Position numbers and translations under genes: made by a program. Positions 53,748-63,573 of a DNA stretch of 64,000 bases are shown in pieces. Source of the stretch: JAGNKE01 sp964583335 (lineage in GTDB: Bacteria; Pseudomonadota; Alphaproteobacteria; Micavibrionales; Micavibrionaceae); NCBI GenBank assembly GCA_964583335.1, contig CAZOVG010000006.1, positions 137,932 to 201,931 on the forward strand, written 5' to 3'. The notes under the pieces were generated by a model. It saw only the letters and a program-made list of their open reading frames with translations, was not told the origin of the DNA and ran no database searches. Within the stretch, counting starts at the first letter, position 1. Each line of letters opens with the position of its first letter.

Positions 53748-54523
53748 ACACGCTTGAGGAAATCTGCGAACGCAAGCGCGAGCATGTTCGAAACCGGAAA
53801 TCTTATTATTCGCTGGATGACCTCAAATACCGGATCGCCGACAAGCCCCTGCCTTCCGGTTTTCTCTGCCGCCTGATGATGGCAGAGGGTCCGGCGCTGA
53901 TCGCCGAGGTCAAGAAGGCCAGCCCCAGCAAGGGCGTGATCCGCGAAGACTTCGATGCTGTCGCCATAGCAAAAATTTATCGCGACAGCGGTGCCACGTG
54001 TCTCTCCGTCCTGACCGACGAGCCTTATTTCCAGGGGCATGACGACTATCTCGTGCAGATCAAGGAGACGGTCAACCTTCCCGTCTTGCGCAAGGATTTC
54101 ATCGTGGACGAATACCAGATCTACGAATCGCGGGCGCTGGGGGCGGATTGCATCCTGCTCATCATGGCGTGCCTGAGCGATTCGCAGGCGCGGCGCTTTT
54201 ATGAGATCGCTCTGTCCCTGCGCATGGACGTGCTGGTCGAGGTACACGATCTGCCTGAACTTGAGCGTGCGCTGAAGCTCGATCCGATGATGATCGGGGT
54301 TAACAACCGCAACCTCAAAACGCTGGAGGTCGATCTCGACACGTCATTCGATCTGGCGTTGCGCCTCCCCGCATCGGTCTATAAAATTTCCGAGAGCGGC
54401 ATCGGTTCGCATGACACGCTCAAACGCCTCAATGCCGTCGGTTATCGCGGTTTTCTGGTCGGTGAGAGCCTCATGCGAGAGGATGATATCGCTCAGGCTG
54501 TACGAAATTTACTCGCCGGATGA
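53744..54523 (+). CDS. trpC: Indole-3-glycerol-phosphate synthase
   Basis: Closes the indole ring in tryptophan synthesis. 259 residues, a single-domain enzyme not fused to TrpF. AEVKKASPSKGVI near residue 55 holds the catalytic lysine, with VLTDEPYFQG near 96, LRKDFIVDEYQI near 118, and GVNNRNLKTLEVD near 183. It ends the trp block; trpF, trpB and trpA are not in the window. Confidence 0.97.
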   Translation: MNTLEEICERKREHVRNRKSYYSLDDLKYRIADKPLPSGFLCRLMMAEGPALIAEVKKASPSKGVIREDFDAVAIAKIYRDSGATCLSVLTDEPYFQGHDDYLVQIKETVNLPVLRKDFIVDEYQIYESRALGADCILLIMACLSDSQARRFYEIALSLRMDVLVEVHDLPELERALKLDPMMIGVNNRNLKTLEVDLDTSFDLALRLPASVYKISESGIGSHDTLKRLNAVGYRGFLVGESLMREDDIAQAVRNLLAG

Positions 54524-54533
54524 GGTTGTGCCC

Positions 54534-54562
54534 TTGACACAAATGGCGAACTAAAGTAGAAC
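54534..54562 (+). promoter_or_regulatory. lexA promoter overlapped by a LexA box
   Basis: TTGACA at 54534-54539 is a full -35 consensus; TAGAAC 17 bases later is a plausible -10. The stretch 54548-54562 reads GAAC, seven bases, GAAC, the alphaproteobacterial LexA operator in reverse, and covers the -10. This fits autorepression of lexA. Confidence 0.7.
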
Positions 54563-54629
54563 AAATGGTGTATAAACATGGAAATCAGGATGATTTTCAT
54601 GGTTCAGGCAGGATTATCAGGATACTCCC

Positions 54630-55301
54630 ATGCTCACACAGAAACAACGCGATCTGCTTTATTTCATTCACGAAAAAATGCGAAAAGACGACGTTCCGCC
54701 CTCCTTCGAGGAGATGAAAGAGGCGCTGGGGCTCAAGTCAAAATCCGGGATTCATAGGCTGATCTCGGCGCTCGTCGAGCGCGGGTATATCGAGCGGTTG
54801 CCGCACCGTGCGCGGGCGCTTGAAATCAAGCGGCTGCCCGAAAGCATCAGTCTGGGCGCTCGGGCGTCGAATGCGGGGCGGAGCCGCCCTGCCCCCGTCA
54901 ATGTCGCGGCGGGCTTCGATGAGGTTCCTCTTTACGGAAAGATTGCGGCAGGCACGCCGATCGAGGCGCTGCGTGACGAGGGCGGGTCGCTGGCCGTTGC
55001 CCCGGGGCTGCTCGGGCGCGGCGAGCATTACGCCCTCACGATCGAAGGCGATTCCATGGTCAATGCGGGTATTCTGGACGGCGATACCGTTATCATCCGC
55101 CGCTGCGACAACGCGGAGAACGGGGCGATCGTCGTCGCGCTGGTGGACGATCATGAGGCTACGCTCAAGCGTCTGCGGCGTGCGGGACGCAAGATCGTTC
55201 TGGAGCCGGAGAACGACCAATACGAGCCGCGCATTCTGGAGCCTGAGCAAGTCAAGATTCAGGGGCGACTGGCGCATCTCATCCGACGTTACGATTCCTG
55301 A
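54630..55301 (+). CDS. lexA: LexA repressor
   Basis: Represses SOS genes and cleaves itself when RecA is activated. 223 residues. The winged helix-turn-helix (1-65) starts MLTQKQRDLL; the self-cleavage site is A107-G108 in the IAAGTP stretch; catalytic S142 is in EGDSMV and K180 in EATLKRL. A LexA box and promoter lie about 70-100 bp upstream. The last 13 bp overlap the convergent comEC gene. Confidence 0.97.
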   Translation: MLTQKQRDLLYFIHEKMRKDDVPPSFEEMKEALGLKSKSGIHRLISALVERGYIERLPHRARALEIKRLPESISLGARASNAGRSRPAPVNVAAGFDEVPLYGKIAAGTPIEALRDEGGSLAVAPGLLGRGEHYALTIEGDSMVNAGILDGDTVIIRRCDNAENGAIVVALVDDHEATLKRLRRAGRKIVLEPENDQYEPRILEPEQVKIQGRLAHLIRRYDS

Positions 55302-57517
55302 TCGTTTGGGTATGCCCGTTTTTTTTCGTTGCGCTCCGGCTTCATCGCGCTCCACGGGCGTTGCGTTGCAGATATCTCACGGTTTGTTTTCACCAGTATT
55401 TTATTCTCGTCTTGTTTTATATAAATCGCATGAGCGCCGTAACGCCATTGATCGAACTTGTCGATCACAATAGCCGCCCGGCAGGGCTTGTGAAGCACAG
55501 GCTCAAAACTCACCACAATATCGGCCCATCCGCATTCCTCTTTCTGCGCGTAGGCTTGCCTGAGGAACGATATTTTCCGCTCTTTTAAAATTGTTCGGCA
55601 AGCCTGTGCGTCACACATAGGCCCTGCCCCGTTTCCGGTTTTGGCCTCTTGGAATGCTTGAGGCTTTGACTCGGGTGCGAAGGCCACGCTGGCATCCTCG
55701 GCCTGACCCATTGAGCGCTCCCAATTATCCAATGTGAACTTTTGGGATCTCACGGTTGTGGCATAAAGTTTTCTGTCTTCTCCCCGAAAGGCTGCCAGCC
55801 GCCCTTCTGATGCTATAAGGATGTCTGGCTGCGGATTAACGGCGATCAGCGCACCCGCGAGCATGACCAGCGGAATTGATGCGGCCTTTGCCCATCCGCG
55901 CCAAAGGATCAGCATAAGACCCGCGACGACGATCAGCAGGAAGGCCGAAAAAGGCCACCCTTGGGTGTGAAGCACAGCTCCGGGCAAGGACGCCGTCACG
56001 CGGGCCGTTTCGAGAATAGCGGCAACGCCCCAACCCATGAGCTGCAAGGGTCCATCCGCCAGACCGAACGGCATGAGTATGAAGGCAACTACGGCCGCAG
56101 GCATAATCAAAAACGCCATCAGGGGTATGGCGCCGAGATTGGCGATGATCCCCAAGAACGCTATTTGATTGAAATGGTAAGCGGATATGGGCGCCGTTGC
56201 CGCGCTGGCCACAAGACTTGAGAAGCTTACACCTATGAAGTATATCGCCGCGCGCTTGATCGGGCCTGAAGCGACATACGCTTCAACCCACCGCTCGCGG
56301 GTGGTTTCATATGCCGCGATGAGGGCGGCGACTGCAGCAAATGACATCTGGAAGCTGGCCGAGAGCAGGCTCTCCGGCGCTATGGCAAGAACGACCAAAG
56401 CGGCAAAGGACAGGAGCCTTAAGGACAGCGCTACACGGTCCATGATTACGCCCAGGAAGACGATCGAGATCATGAGGACGGCCCGCTGTGTGGGGATTGT
56501 CGCTCCGGCGATCATCATAAAAAAGAAGGCGCAAATGCACGCGATTACGGCGGCCAGTTTTTTGATCGGATACCTCAAGGCCAAAGTCTGCGAAAGTGCC
56601 ATCAGGAAGCGCACAACAAAAAAGACAAACCCGGCCACAAGACCTACGTGCAACCCGGAGATGGCTAGGAGGTGGGCTAAACCGGCATCGCGTAGCGCCT
56701 CTTCGTCTGCTTCCGGTATTCCCTTTTTCTGACCTATCGTGAGGGCGGCCACGACCGCTCCTTCCGATCCCGGCAAGCTCTCCATGATGATTTGCGCGAT
56801 TTTTTGTCGCAGAGCTTCCACCCCCGCAAGGGCGGATGGGTTCTGCACAATTTCCGGAGCCTTGAACGCGAAGCCGACCGCTCCTATACCCTGAAAATAC
56901 ATGGCCCGCCGGAAATCGAAGCCGCCGGGGAGAAGCGCGTCAGAGGGCGGATTGAGTTCCGCTAGAACTTTTATACGCTGTCCAGTCTGAAGGTTTTCAT
57001 CTTTACGGATTTGCAGCCTGATTTTGCGGGGGGTGCGTTCAAGTGCAAGCTTTTCTATAATAATATCCGAAAGCACCACCCGACTGCCCTTCTTTCCGGG
57101 CAGAGCCTCTACGGATTCAATCGTTGCGGTCAAATCGGCGAATTTTATCTTTTTTTCCAGAATCGGCGTATGCACGGCCAGTGTCCTGAGTTTTGCAGAC
57201 AAGAACCCGCCAGAAACCAGCGTGCCGATGCAAAGCCATATGAACGCGGGGTTAACCCTATCTGCGGCTGTCCTCTTCGTCAGCATCAACCCGGATAAAA
57301 GGGTCATCGTGACGACCACAAAAGGCCAGAGCGGCGGCTCGAACGGCAGACTGAAATAGGCCCCGATTCCGCAGGCGAAAACAACTGGCAGCCAAAGGAA
57401 GGCGTTTTCATGCTGGCTTTGTGTCAGGGCTGTTAACGCTTCTGCAAGTCGGCGGATGAGCCCGGCGGGCTTGCCGATTTCATGCGGAATCGTCTCTAGG
57501 CTAAGCGCCCCGGTCAT
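55289..57517 (-). CDS. comEC: ComEC/Rec2 family DNA-uptake channel protein
   Basis: 742 residues from the ATG at 57517; a longer frame to 57664 is less likely because it would run into the gltX leader. Several hydrophobic segments are present: an N-terminal DUF4131 region (about 40-200), the competence domain with HLLAISGLHVGLVAG near 284 and following membrane helices to about 540, and a C-terminal region that resembles the shortened metallo-hydrolase-like end seen in alphaproteobacterial ComEC (DILIASEGRLAAFRG, then late GAHAIYIK and RPWSAMKP). It carries single-stranded DNA across the inner membrane during transformation, if the other competence genes exist. Confidence 0.93.
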   Translation of the reverse strand: MTGALSLETIPHEIGKPAGLIRRLAEALTALTQSQHENAFLWLPVVFACGIGAYFSLPFEPPLWPFVVVTMTLLSGLMLTKRTAADRVNPAFIWLCIGTLVSGGFLSAKLRTLAVHTPILEKKIKFADLTATIESVEALPGKKGSRVVLSDIIIEKLALERTPRKIRLQIRKDENLQTGQRIKVLAELNPPSDALLPGGFDFRRAMYFQGIGAVGFAFKAPEIVQNPSALAGVEALRQKIAQIIMESLPGSEGAVVAALTIGQKKGIPEADEEALRDAGLAHLLAISGLHVGLVAGFVFFVVRFLMALSQTLALRYPIKKLAAVIACICAFFFMMIAGATIPTQRAVLMISIVFLGVIMDRVALSLRLLSFAALVVLAIAPESLLSASFQMSFAAVAALIAAYETTRERWVEAYVASGPIKRAAIYFIGVSFSSLVASAATAPISAYHFNQIAFLGIIANLGAIPLMAFLIMPAAVVAFILMPFGLADGPLQLMGWGVAAILETARVTASLPGAVLHTQGWPFSAFLLIVVAGLMLILWRGWAKAASIPLVMLAGALIAVNPQPDILIASEGRLAAFRGEDRKLYATTVRSQKFTLDNWERSMGQAEDASVAFAPESKPQAFQEAKTGNGAGPMCDAQACRTILKERKISFLRQAYAQKEECGWADIVVSFEPVLHKPCRAAIVIDKFDQWRYGAHAIYIKQDENKILVKTNREISATQRPWSAMKPERNEKKRAYPNDQES

Positions 57518-57587
57518 GCTAGGGTCCCTGTCACAATTTGCAAAAGAATGGCTTAATAATGCCTCTAAGAAAAGGTTTTGCCAAACG

Positions 57588-58994
57588 ATGAGTCTTGTCA
57601 CCCGCTTTCCGCCCTCCCCCACTGGTTTTATGCATGTCGGGAACGCCCGCACGGCGTTGTTCAACTATCTGTTCGCACGCCGCCACGGCGGAAAATTTCT
57701 GGTGCGCATCGAGGATACGGACCGCAAGCGTCATTCCGAGGAGGCCGTGAAGGCGATTTTCGACGGGCTGGCGTGGATGGGGCTGGACTATGACGGCGAG
57801 GCGCTCTCGCAGTTCGCGCGGATGGACCGGCATGCCGAGGTCGCCAAGCAGATGGTCGCCGCCGGGAAGGCTTATTACTGTTACTGCTCGCCGGAAGAGC
57901 TGGAGGCGATGCGCGAGAAGGCCAAGGCGGAGGGTTCGCCGACCTTCTATGATCGGCGCTGGCGCGACCGCGATCCGTCAGAGGCTCCGGCGGGGGTGCA
58001 GCCCGTCGTGCGGATCAAGGCGCCGCTGGAGGGGGCCACCACCATTAACGACGTCGTGCAGGGCGAGGTCACCGTCGCGCACGAGCAGCTGGACGATTTC
58101 ATCATCCTGCGCAGCGACGGCACGCCGACCTATATGCTGTCGGTGGTCGTGGACGACCACGACATGGGCGTCACGCATATCCTGCGCGGGGATGACCATC
58201 TCAATAACACTTTCAGGCAGAAGATCATTTTCGATGCTATGGGCTGGGCTGTCCCGATTTTCGGCCACCTGCCCCTGATCCATGGGCCGGACGGGTCGAA
58301 ATTCTCCAAGCGTCACGGGGCGCAGAGCGTCGGGGAATACCGCGATCTCGGCTATCTGCCCGAGGCGCTGTGTAATTATCTTTTGCGCTTGGGCTGGTCG
58401 CACGGCGACGAGGAGATCATTCCGCGCGACAAGGCCATCGAATGGTTTGACCTTGAGCATATCGGGCGTTCGCCCGCGCGGTTCGACTTCGCGAAGCTTG
58501 AGAGCCTGAACGCGCATTACATCAAGGAATCTTCGGCCGCCCATCTGATCGAGAGCAGCCGCATGTTCTTCAAGGACCGTCATGGGCTCGAACTTGGCGA
58601 TCTGGCTGTCGCCCGCATCACGCACGGGATCGAGGAACTTAAAAACCGTTCCAAGACGCTGATCCAGTTCGCGGACGAGGCGGCGTTTTACGCACGCACC
58701 ATCCCCTATGCCTTCGACGACAAGGCCAAGGCGCAAATCGCTGAGTCCCGGCCCGTGCTGGAGGCGTTGCTTGAAGCACTCTCGAAGCTCAACGATTTCA
58801 GCGCCGAGGGGGTGCAGAATATCTGTAAAGCGGTCGCGGCCGATCTGGCCGACGGCAAGCTCGGTAAGGTCGCCATGCCGCTGCGGGCCGCCGTGACGGG
58901 CACTACCGTCTCGCCCTCAATCTTCGAGGCCTGCGCGATTCTGGGGCCGGATGAGACATACGCACGTATTCGTTTTGCGTTGCAACAAGGCTAG
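57588..58994 (+). CDS. gltX: Glutamate--tRNA ligase
   Basis: 468 residues from the ATG at 57588, which yields the standard start MSLVTRFPPSPTG. The HIGH-type motif is HVGN at 15-18; the KMSKS-type motif is KFSKR near 238-242. The anticodon-binding helical domain fills the C-terminal third. The start codon is about 70 bp from the divergent comEC start. Confidence 0.97.
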   Translation: MSLVTRFPPSPTGFMHVGNARTALFNYLFARRHGGKFLVRIEDTDRKRHSEEAVKAIFDGLAWMGLDYDGEALSQFARMDRHAEVAKQMVAAGKAYYCYCSPEELEAMREKAKAEGSPTFYDRRWRDRDPSEAPAGVQPVVRIKAPLEGATTINDVVQGEVTVAHEQLDDFIILRSDGTPTYMLSVVVDDHDMGVTHILRGDDHLNNTFRQKIIFDAMGWAVPIFGHLPLIHGPDGSKFSKRHGAQSVGEYRDLGYLPEALCNYLLRLGWSHGDEEIIPRDKAIEWFDLEHIGRSPARFDFAKLESLNAHYIKESSAAHLIESSRMFFKDRHGLELGDLAVARITHGIEELKNRSKTLIQFADEAAFYARTIPYAFDDKAKAQIAESRPVLEALLEALSKLNDFSAEGVQNICKAVAADLADGKLGKVAMPLRAAVTGTTVSPSIFEACAILGPDETYARIRFALQQG

Positions 58995-59200
58995 CCGCGC
59001 CTTTGGCGAGTTAATAACAGAATTGTCTTGTTAACGCGGCGCGTCTCTTTGTTGTCCATTTGGATTTATTATAGAATTTGCCCCTATAAGCTTTTCCGGG
59101 GGTGCGGTCTTGCGTCAATCATTCCTTAAGCCTTTACGGCTAGCATCCCCTTAAAGACTGATCATCACGTCTCATGCCTTCCTTTTATGGGGTCTAAATT

Positions 59201-60511
59201 ATGTCAAATGACGAAGTAAGCACCAAAAGTTTCACGCTGACCAACAATCAAACAGGCGAGAAGAGTATTCTGCCGATCATCGACGGCACTATGGGGCCTT
59301 CCGTCATAGACGTCCGCAAGCTTTATAACGACACCAACCATTTCACGTTTGACCCCAGCTTTACCTCTACGGGCAGCTGTAAATCGCGCATCACCTATAT
59401 CGACGGCGAGAACGGCATTCTCCAGCATCGCGGTTACGACATTCAGGATCTGGCTGAAAAGGCCAATTACCTGGAGGTTTGCTATCTCCTTCTTTACGGC
59501 GATCTGCCGAACGCGGCGCAGAAAAAGCAGTTCGAGCACAACATCACCTATCACACGCTGTTGCACGAGCAAATGCACTTCTTCTATCGCGGCTTCCGGC
59601 GTGACGCGCACCCGATGGCGATTATGTGCGGTGTCGTGGCCGCGCTGTCCGCGTTTTATCATGACTCCCTCGACATCTGGGACCCGGCGCAACGCGAGCT
59701 TTCGGCGCACCGCCTGATTGCCAAGATCGGCACTCTGGCCGCCATGACCTACAAATATTCCATCGGCCAGCCGTTTATGTACCCGCGTAACGATCTGTCG
59801 TATTCGGAAAACTTCCTTTATATGTGTTTTGCCGTTCCGGCGGAGCCTTATAAGGTGAACCCGATCCTCGCGCGGGCGATGGAGAAACTCCTTATCCTGC
59901 ATGCCGACCACGAGCAAAACGCATCGACCTCCACGGTCCGCCTGGCGGGTTCGTCGCAGGCCAATCCGTTCGCGTGTATCGCGGCGGGCATCGCCTGTTT
60001 GTGGGGGCCCGCGCACGGCGGCGCCAATCAGGAAGTGCTTGAGATGCTGGATGAGATCGGCTCCAAGGAGCGGATTCCCGAGTTTATCAAAAAGGCTAAA
60101 GACAAGGACGATCCGTTCCGCCTGATGGGCTTCGGGCACCGGGTCTATAAAAATTTCGATCCGCGCGCACGTGTTCTCAAGCAGTCGTGCGACGAGGTTC
60201 TTGAGGATCTGGGCATCAACGATCCGCGTCTTGAACTTGCTATGGAGTTGGAGCGGATCGCGCTTCAGGACGAGTATTTCATCGAGCGCAAGCTCTTCCC
60301 GAACGTGGATTTTTACTCCGGGATCATCCTGAAAGCCATGGGTTTCCCGACCAGCATGTTCACCGTGCTCTTCGCCGTTGCCCGCACGGTCGGTTGGATT
60401 GCCCAATGGAAAGAGATGATCGAGGAGCCCTCGCTTCGGATCGGAAGACCGCGCCAGCTTTACACCGGCCCGGCATCTCGCCCGTTCGTCAAGCTGGAAG
60501 ACCGGGACTAG
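59201..60511 (+). CDS. gltA: Citrate synthase
   Basis: Condenses acetyl-CoA with oxaloacetate. 436 residues, the larger hexameric type. Catalytic histidines lie in GPAHGGANQE near 270 and GFGHRVYKNFDPRA near 310, and the aspartate in NVDFYSG near 369. The 206-bp gap before it is AT-rich and includes TTGTTG and TATAGA boxes 15 bases apart, a weak promoter candidate. The stop overlaps the lpxB stop by 4 bp on the other strand. Confidence 0.97.
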   Translation: MSNDEVSTKSFTLTNNQTGEKSILPIIDGTMGPSVIDVRKLYNDTNHFTFDPSFTSTGSCKSRITYIDGENGILQHRGYDIQDLAEKANYLEVCYLLLYGDLPNAAQKKQFEHNITYHTLLHEQMHFFYRGFRRDAHPMAIMCGVVAALSAFYHDSLDIWDPAQRELSAHRLIAKIGTLAAMTYKYSIGQPFMYPRNDLSYSENFLYMCFAVPAEPYKVNPILARAMEKLLILHADHEQNASTSTVRLAGSSQANPFACIAAGIACLWGPAHGGANQEVLEMLDEIGSKERIPEFIKKAKDKDDPFRLMGFGHRVYKNFDPRARVLKQSCDEVLEDLGINDPRLELAMELERIALQDEYFIERKLFPNVDFYSGIILKAMGFPTSMFTVLFAVARTVGWIAQWKEMIEEPSLRIGRPRQLYTGPASRPFVKLEDRD

Positions 60512-61815
60512 GACCCGGTCTTTTCCGTCTCCGGGGGCTTGGAAGCAGGCTCGGGTTTTTTGGGCTCCGGCTTTTTCTGCGGAGGCGCGCCCTTGGCCAC
60601 GGGTTTTCTCACAGCCTGATTCTTGGCCTGTTTTTTCGCCGGAGGCGGCGCGATCACCCTTCTGGGTTCCTTCATGACCTCCAGCACAAATTCGGCGGCC
60701 CTTTGCGAAGGCGTTTTGTCGCTACCGAACCCTATCAATTTGCGAAGTTCGTCGAATTTATCAAGCTGCTTTTGTCGGGCTTCTTCGCTCGAAAACAGCT
60801 CCAATAGCTTGTGGGCGATCGACTCAGGGTGGCATTTTCCTTGAATGAACTCGGGGACCACATCTTCGTCTAGTAGGATGTTTGCTAAATGTACTTTTTT
60901 GACCTTCACCATAAGCCGCAGGATCAAATAGGTCAGGGGGTTTGTTTTATAAACAATCACATGCGGAATACCAGCATAGGCCAGTTCGAGTGCCACAGTG
61001 CCGGAAACGGCGATTGCAATATCGCAAGCCTTGAAGGACTCCCATTTAAATGCCTGGTTCGAGGATACGTGAACAGGATGGTCGAAATCCTTCAATAATA
61101 TCTGTACGTTGTATTCAGTCGCCGGCAGCGTTGGGACGACAAATCTTATGTTCTTTATTTCTTCAGCGACCAATGCGCCCGAGAGCTTTATGGGGGTACT
61201 GATGTTCTTGAACTCGCTCTCCCGGCTACCGAAAAACAATCCCAAGGTCCTCGCATCCGAGGGAATGTCGTTCGCCTCCCTGAAGATCTGCCCTTGCGCC
61301 TCGATGGCCTTGGTTTCTGTGACCGGATGACCGACAAACGTCGCCTTGAGATTATGAGGCTTGAAATATTCCGGCTCCATCGGGAACAGGCAGATAATCC
61401 CATCCAGAAATTGCGATATGCTTTTGGCCCGGCCTTTTCGCCAAGCCCACACAGAGGGTGCAACATAGTGAATGATTTTGCCTGTGTATCCGCGCTTTCT
61501 GAGGGATTTTGCCATCAGGAAGTTAAAATCCGGGAAATCAACCGTGATGACCGCATCCGGGTTTTGTTTAATAATCTCTTCGGCAATCGCCTTAAATATC
61601 TTCATGAGACGGGGGATTTTCGGGATGACTTCCCAAATCCCGATCACTGAGATCTGATCGAACGGCAGCAGCACGTTCATGCCTGCCGCCTTCATGCGCG
61701 GGCCACCTACGCCGACACACTCCAGTCCCTCAGGCTGAATTTGCTTTAATTCACGGATCAAGCCCCCGGCCAGATTATCGCCCGAATTTTCACCAACAAT
61801 AAAGAACAGTTTCAA
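60508..61815 (-). CDS. lpxB: Lipid-A-disaccharide synthase
   Basis: Joins UDP-diacylglucosamine and lipid X at the cytoplasmic membrane face. 435 residues from a TTG at 61815, chosen because AGGGAGG lies five bases upstream and it gives the usual KLFFIVGENSGDNLAGGLI start in parts. GPRMKAAGMN, YVAPSVWAWRKGRA, FVGHPVTE and VSGTVALELAYAGIPHVIVYK in parts are family motifs. The last 50 residues are a Lys/Pro/Ala-rich tail not found in most LpxB. Confidence 0.95.
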   Translation of the reverse strand: MKLFFIVGENSGDNLAGGLIRELKQIQPEGLECVGVGGPRMKAAGMNVLLPFDQISVIGIWEVIPKIPRLMKIFKAIAEEIIKQNPDAVITVDFPDFNFLMAKSLRKRGYTGKIIHYVAPSVWAWRKGRAKSISQFLDGIICLFPMEPEYFKPHNLKATFVGHPVTETKAIEAQGQIFREANDIPSDARTLGLFFGSRESEFKNISTPIKLSGALVAEEIKNIRFVVPTLPATEYNVQILLKDFDHPVHVSSNQAFKWESFKACDIAIAVSGTVALELAYAGIPHVIVYKTNPLTYLILRLMVKVKKVHLANILLDEDVVPEFIQGKCHPESIAHKLLELFSSEEARQKQLDKFDELRKLIGFGSDKTPSQRAAEFVLEVMKEPRRVIAPPPAKKQAKNQAVRKPVAKGAPPQKKPEPKKPEPASKPPETEKTGS

Positions 61816-61851
61816 GCAGACCTCCCTGATTGTCCGCACGCAGCGTTATCA

Positions 61852-62706
61852 CTACTTTTTTAGGGGGTGGTCTAATGTCACCCCGAGTACAAACATATTA
61901 TACGTGTCCGCAATTTCCGCAACCGTTTGAGGATCCAGAACCAAAGCAGCCCCCGTTTGTACAACAATGCCCGATAAACCTGCCTCGCCCGCCTGCCTTA
62001 ACGTGTCCGGACCAATGGTGGGCAGGTCAAGATCGCGGTCCTGCTGGGGTTTGCAGGTTTTAACGAGGATGGCTCCTCCCGATCTCTTCTGAAGGGCTGC
62101 GCACCTTTGTATAAGCGCGTCCGTGCCTTCTGCCGCCTCGACTCCGAGAATTACTCCATCTTGGACAATCACAGATTGTCCTATATCAAGGCCGCCCAGA
62201 ACCTGCGAGGCCTCTAGCCCCTTATTAATACTTGATTTTTCCTGCTCGTTTGGTTGACGGCGCGAAAGCGCCCCCTCCTTTGCAAGCATTCCTGAAGCGA
62301 ATTTCTGGACCCCGTGGAGGGTGAATCCTTCTTTTTCCAGCTCCTTTTTCAGGAGGGTCAGCAGCGAGTTATCTCCAAAGGCGCTGACGCCGATGCGCGT
62401 CAGAATTTCAAGGCCCTTGAGGTCAGGCTTGAGTTCGCTCAGCCATGGCCGGCGAATTGAGCCCGCCATTACGAGATCTTTTATGCCTTCTTGCTTAAGG
62501 GTGCGGATGATCGAGCCTGCAGCGCCCAGTCCCGTCCATAAATGCTGGTAGTTTTTGCGAAGCTCTTCTGACGTCTGGCCATCGAAACCCACGATAAACA
62601 GCTCTATGCCTTGGCTTTTGCACTCCTGGGCGAGTTGGATCGGCAATATTCCGCCGCCCGCAAGTATGCCCAACTTGCGAATGCTTACTTCTTCTGAGGC
62701 TGACAT
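61852..62706 (-). CDS. lpxI: UDP-2,3-diacylglucosamine pyrophosphatase LpxI
   Basis: Hydrolyses UDP-2,3-diacylglucosamine to lipid X; the alphaproteobacterial replacement for LpxH. 284 residues. LGILAGGGILPIQLA near residue 12, KDLVMAGSIRRP near 75, FGDNSLL near 109, GQSVIVQDGVILGVEAAEGTDALI in parts near 178, and LPTIGPDTL near 229 match the family. It overlaps lpxA by 22 bp and precedes lpxB. Confidence 0.95.
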   Translation of the reverse strand: MSASEEVSIRKLGILAGGGILPIQLAQECKSQGIELFIVGFDGQTSEELRKNYQHLWTGLGAAGSIIRTLKQEGIKDLVMAGSIRRPWLSELKPDLKGLEILTRIGVSAFGDNSLLTLLKKELEKEGFTLHGVQKFASGMLAKEGALSRRQPNEQEKSSINKGLEASQVLGGLDIGQSVIVQDGVILGVEAAEGTDALIQRCAALQKRSGGAILVKTCKPQQDRDLDLPTIGPDTLRQAGEAGLSGIVVQTGAALVLDPQTVAEIADTYNMFVLGVTLDHPLKK

Positions 62707-63479
62707 AAGGGGAAACGGGTTTTTTCGCGGGCGAAGCTTATGATCGACATGATCAGGTCGTCGTTGGCGAAGTCGCTGGCGACCATTTCGAGCCGTTGCT
62801 CTAAGGTGCCCTCGTCGCCAAACATCTGGTTAAAGGCCCTCTGCAAGCCTCTGATCTTGTCTTTTGAAAAGCCCCGGCGTTCTAGCCCGACCAAGTTCAA
62901 GCCCGCAAGAAAGGCGCGCTCACCCTTGACCCGGCCAAAGGGTATGACGTCGTTTTCAACACCGGACATGCCGCCTACAATCGCGTGGGCGCCGATGCGC
63001 ACGAACTGATGGACTGCGCTCAACCCTCCAAGTACGGCATAGTCGCCAACATGTACGTGTCCGGCCACAGTCGCGTTATTGGCCATAATCACGTTGTTGC
63101 CGATCACACAATCGTGTGCGACATGAGCGGCCATCATAAACAGGCAATTATCGCCGATTACGGTTTTCATAGCGCCGTGCTTGGTGCCGGGGTTCATCGT
63201 CACATGCTCACGGATCGTATTGTTCTTGCCTATTATGAGTTCTGACTTTTCGCCTTCGTATTTGAGATCCTGAGGGGGGGTGCCAAGAGAGGCAAAAGGA
63301 TAGACGGTCGTGCCTTCGCCGATGATCGTCCGGCCCTCGATATGTACATGGGACACGAGGCGTACGCGCTCGCCGAGTTGGACATCCGGCCCAATCACGC
63401 AATAAGGGCCGATCACCGCGCTTTCGGGGATCTGTGCGCCGGCGGCGATTATTGCGGTCTGATGGATGTTGCCTGTCAT
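62685..63479 (-). CDS. lpxA: UDP-N-acetylglucosamine O-acyltransferase
   Basis: First step of lipid A synthesis; trimeric left-handed beta-helix. 264 residues from the ATG at 63479, matching the usual 260-265; an ATG at 63512 would add 11. Hexapeptide repeats run to about residue 190. The catalytic histidine is in HVAHDCVIGNN near 125 and the GGLSAVHQFVRIG segment in parts is typical. fabZ lies upstream on the same strand. Confidence 0.96.
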   Translation of the reverse strand: MTGNIHQTAIIAAGAQIPESAVIGPYCVIGPDVQLGERVRLVSHVHIEGRTIIGEGTTVYPFASLGTPPQDLKYEGEKSELIIGKNNTIREHVTMNPGTKHGAMKTVIGDNCLFMMAAHVAHDCVIGNNVIMANNATVAGHVHVGDYAVLGGLSAVHQFVRIGAHAIVGGMSGVENDVIPFGRVKGERAFLAGLNLVGLERRGFSKDKIRGLQRAFNQMFGDEGTLEQRLEMVASDFANDDLIMSIISFAREKTRFPLCQPQKK

Positions 63480-63573
63480 GTCGCGGTCATACTCAAAAAG
63501 ATCGTTTATCATAGGTTGGGATCGCGGAGCGGACAAGTCACGGTTTGTTGCGAACCGTTACAGGACGACCGCA

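Noticed and set aside
58995..59200. A riboswitch or terminator before gltA
   Set aside because: Only weak, long-looped pairings such as CCCC with GGGG are seen, with no conserved riboswitch core that I recognise.
59204..60406. A 400-codon minus-strand open frame opposite gltA
   Set aside because: Antisense shadow; gltA is complete with catalytic residues.
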